NCBI GenBank assembly: GCA_027008965.1
Contig: JALVDN010000013.1
Coordinates: forward strand, 1-5,954
Length of the DNA stretch: 5,954 bases
DNA from: Flavobacteriales bacterium
GTDB lineage: Bacteria > Bacteroidota > Bacteroidia > Flavobacteriales > Flavobacteriaceae
Reading direction: 5' to 3'
Below, piece by piece: positions 5,915 through 5,954 of this stretch. Made by a program: the position numbers and the translations under genes. Numbering within the stretch: the first letter of the stretch is position 1; each line of letters opens with the position of its first letter. The notes beneath the pieces were generated by a model that was not told the origin of the DNA, made no database searches, and saw only the letters and a list, made by a program, of their open reading frames with translations.

Positions 5915-5954
5915 ATGAAGAAAAAAATTAAATTAATTAACAAACGTCGGCTTT
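5915..5954 (+). CDS. Start of a gene cut by the window edge (possible transposase)
   Basis: An ATG at 5915 opens a frame of 13 codons, MKKKIKLINKRRL, to the edge. The very basic N-terminus with KRR resembles the start of small IS3-type OrfA proteins (helix-turn-helix transposase subunits), and the preceding TTGACCACAAAAGTGG could be an insertion-sequence end, but 13 residues cannot decide this. It could equally be a ribosomal or unrelated basic protein, or no gene. Confidence 0.35.
   Translation, partial: MKKKIKLINKRRL

Noticed and set aside
5743..5943. Open frame of 66 codons on the - strand across the inverted repeat
   Set aside because: It follows the repeat arms, has a low-complexity Arg/Gly-rich end and no recognisable domain; it is better explained by the GC-rich repeat.
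1..5954. CRISPR array, tRNA or rRNA genes
   Set aside because: No regularly spaced direct repeats, no cloverleaf pattern and no rRNA-like conserved segment were seen on either strand.

Overview
The window looks like chromosomal DNA of a member of the Bacteroidota, probably Flavobacteriia or a relative. The evidence is an outer-membrane receptor with an N-terminal carboxypeptidase-regulatory-like domain, A-rich translation starts without clear Shine-Dalgarno sequences, a possible TTTG / TAnnTTTG promoter, and an AraC-type regulator fused to a metal-binding domain. Every gene I can support lies on the + strand. The exact species cannot be told from the sequence.

Layout. Positions 1-918 hold the last codons of an unidentified gene and an overlapping class I SAM-dependent methyltransferase; they look like ordinary chromosomal genes and probably do not belong to what follows. 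Positions 942-4992 look like one metal-related operon: two small membrane-anchored proteins that appear to be diverged tandem paralogs, a 764-residue TonB-dependent receptor resembling the copper receptors OprC/NosA, and a lipoprotein with a fibronectin-III-like C-terminal half. A good rho-independent terminator (5019-5052) closes this block. A 191-residue regulator follows at 5069-5644, with an N-terminal HMA-like CxxC segment and a C-terminal AraC DNA-binding domain. The last 310 bases hold a roughly 154-nt imperfect inverted repeat, some short palindromes and the first 13 codons of a gene that runs off the edge.

How the genes may work together (inference). The receptor would bind and import copper across the outer membrane. 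It keeps a CxxxM pair in the plug and an HxM pair in the barrel, the arrangement known from the copper site of OprC. The lipoprotein may act with it at the cell surface or in the periplasm. The second small protein carries a dense Met/His/Cys cluster (MHCHGTCH) just after its membrane segment and could bind copper; the first has the same fold pattern but has lost this cluster. The HMA-AraC protein is a good candidate for a cytoplasmic copper sensor controlling the block. The most novel points are the paired small proteins and the assembly of all five genes; no copper P-type ATPase or SusD-like protein is visible in the window.
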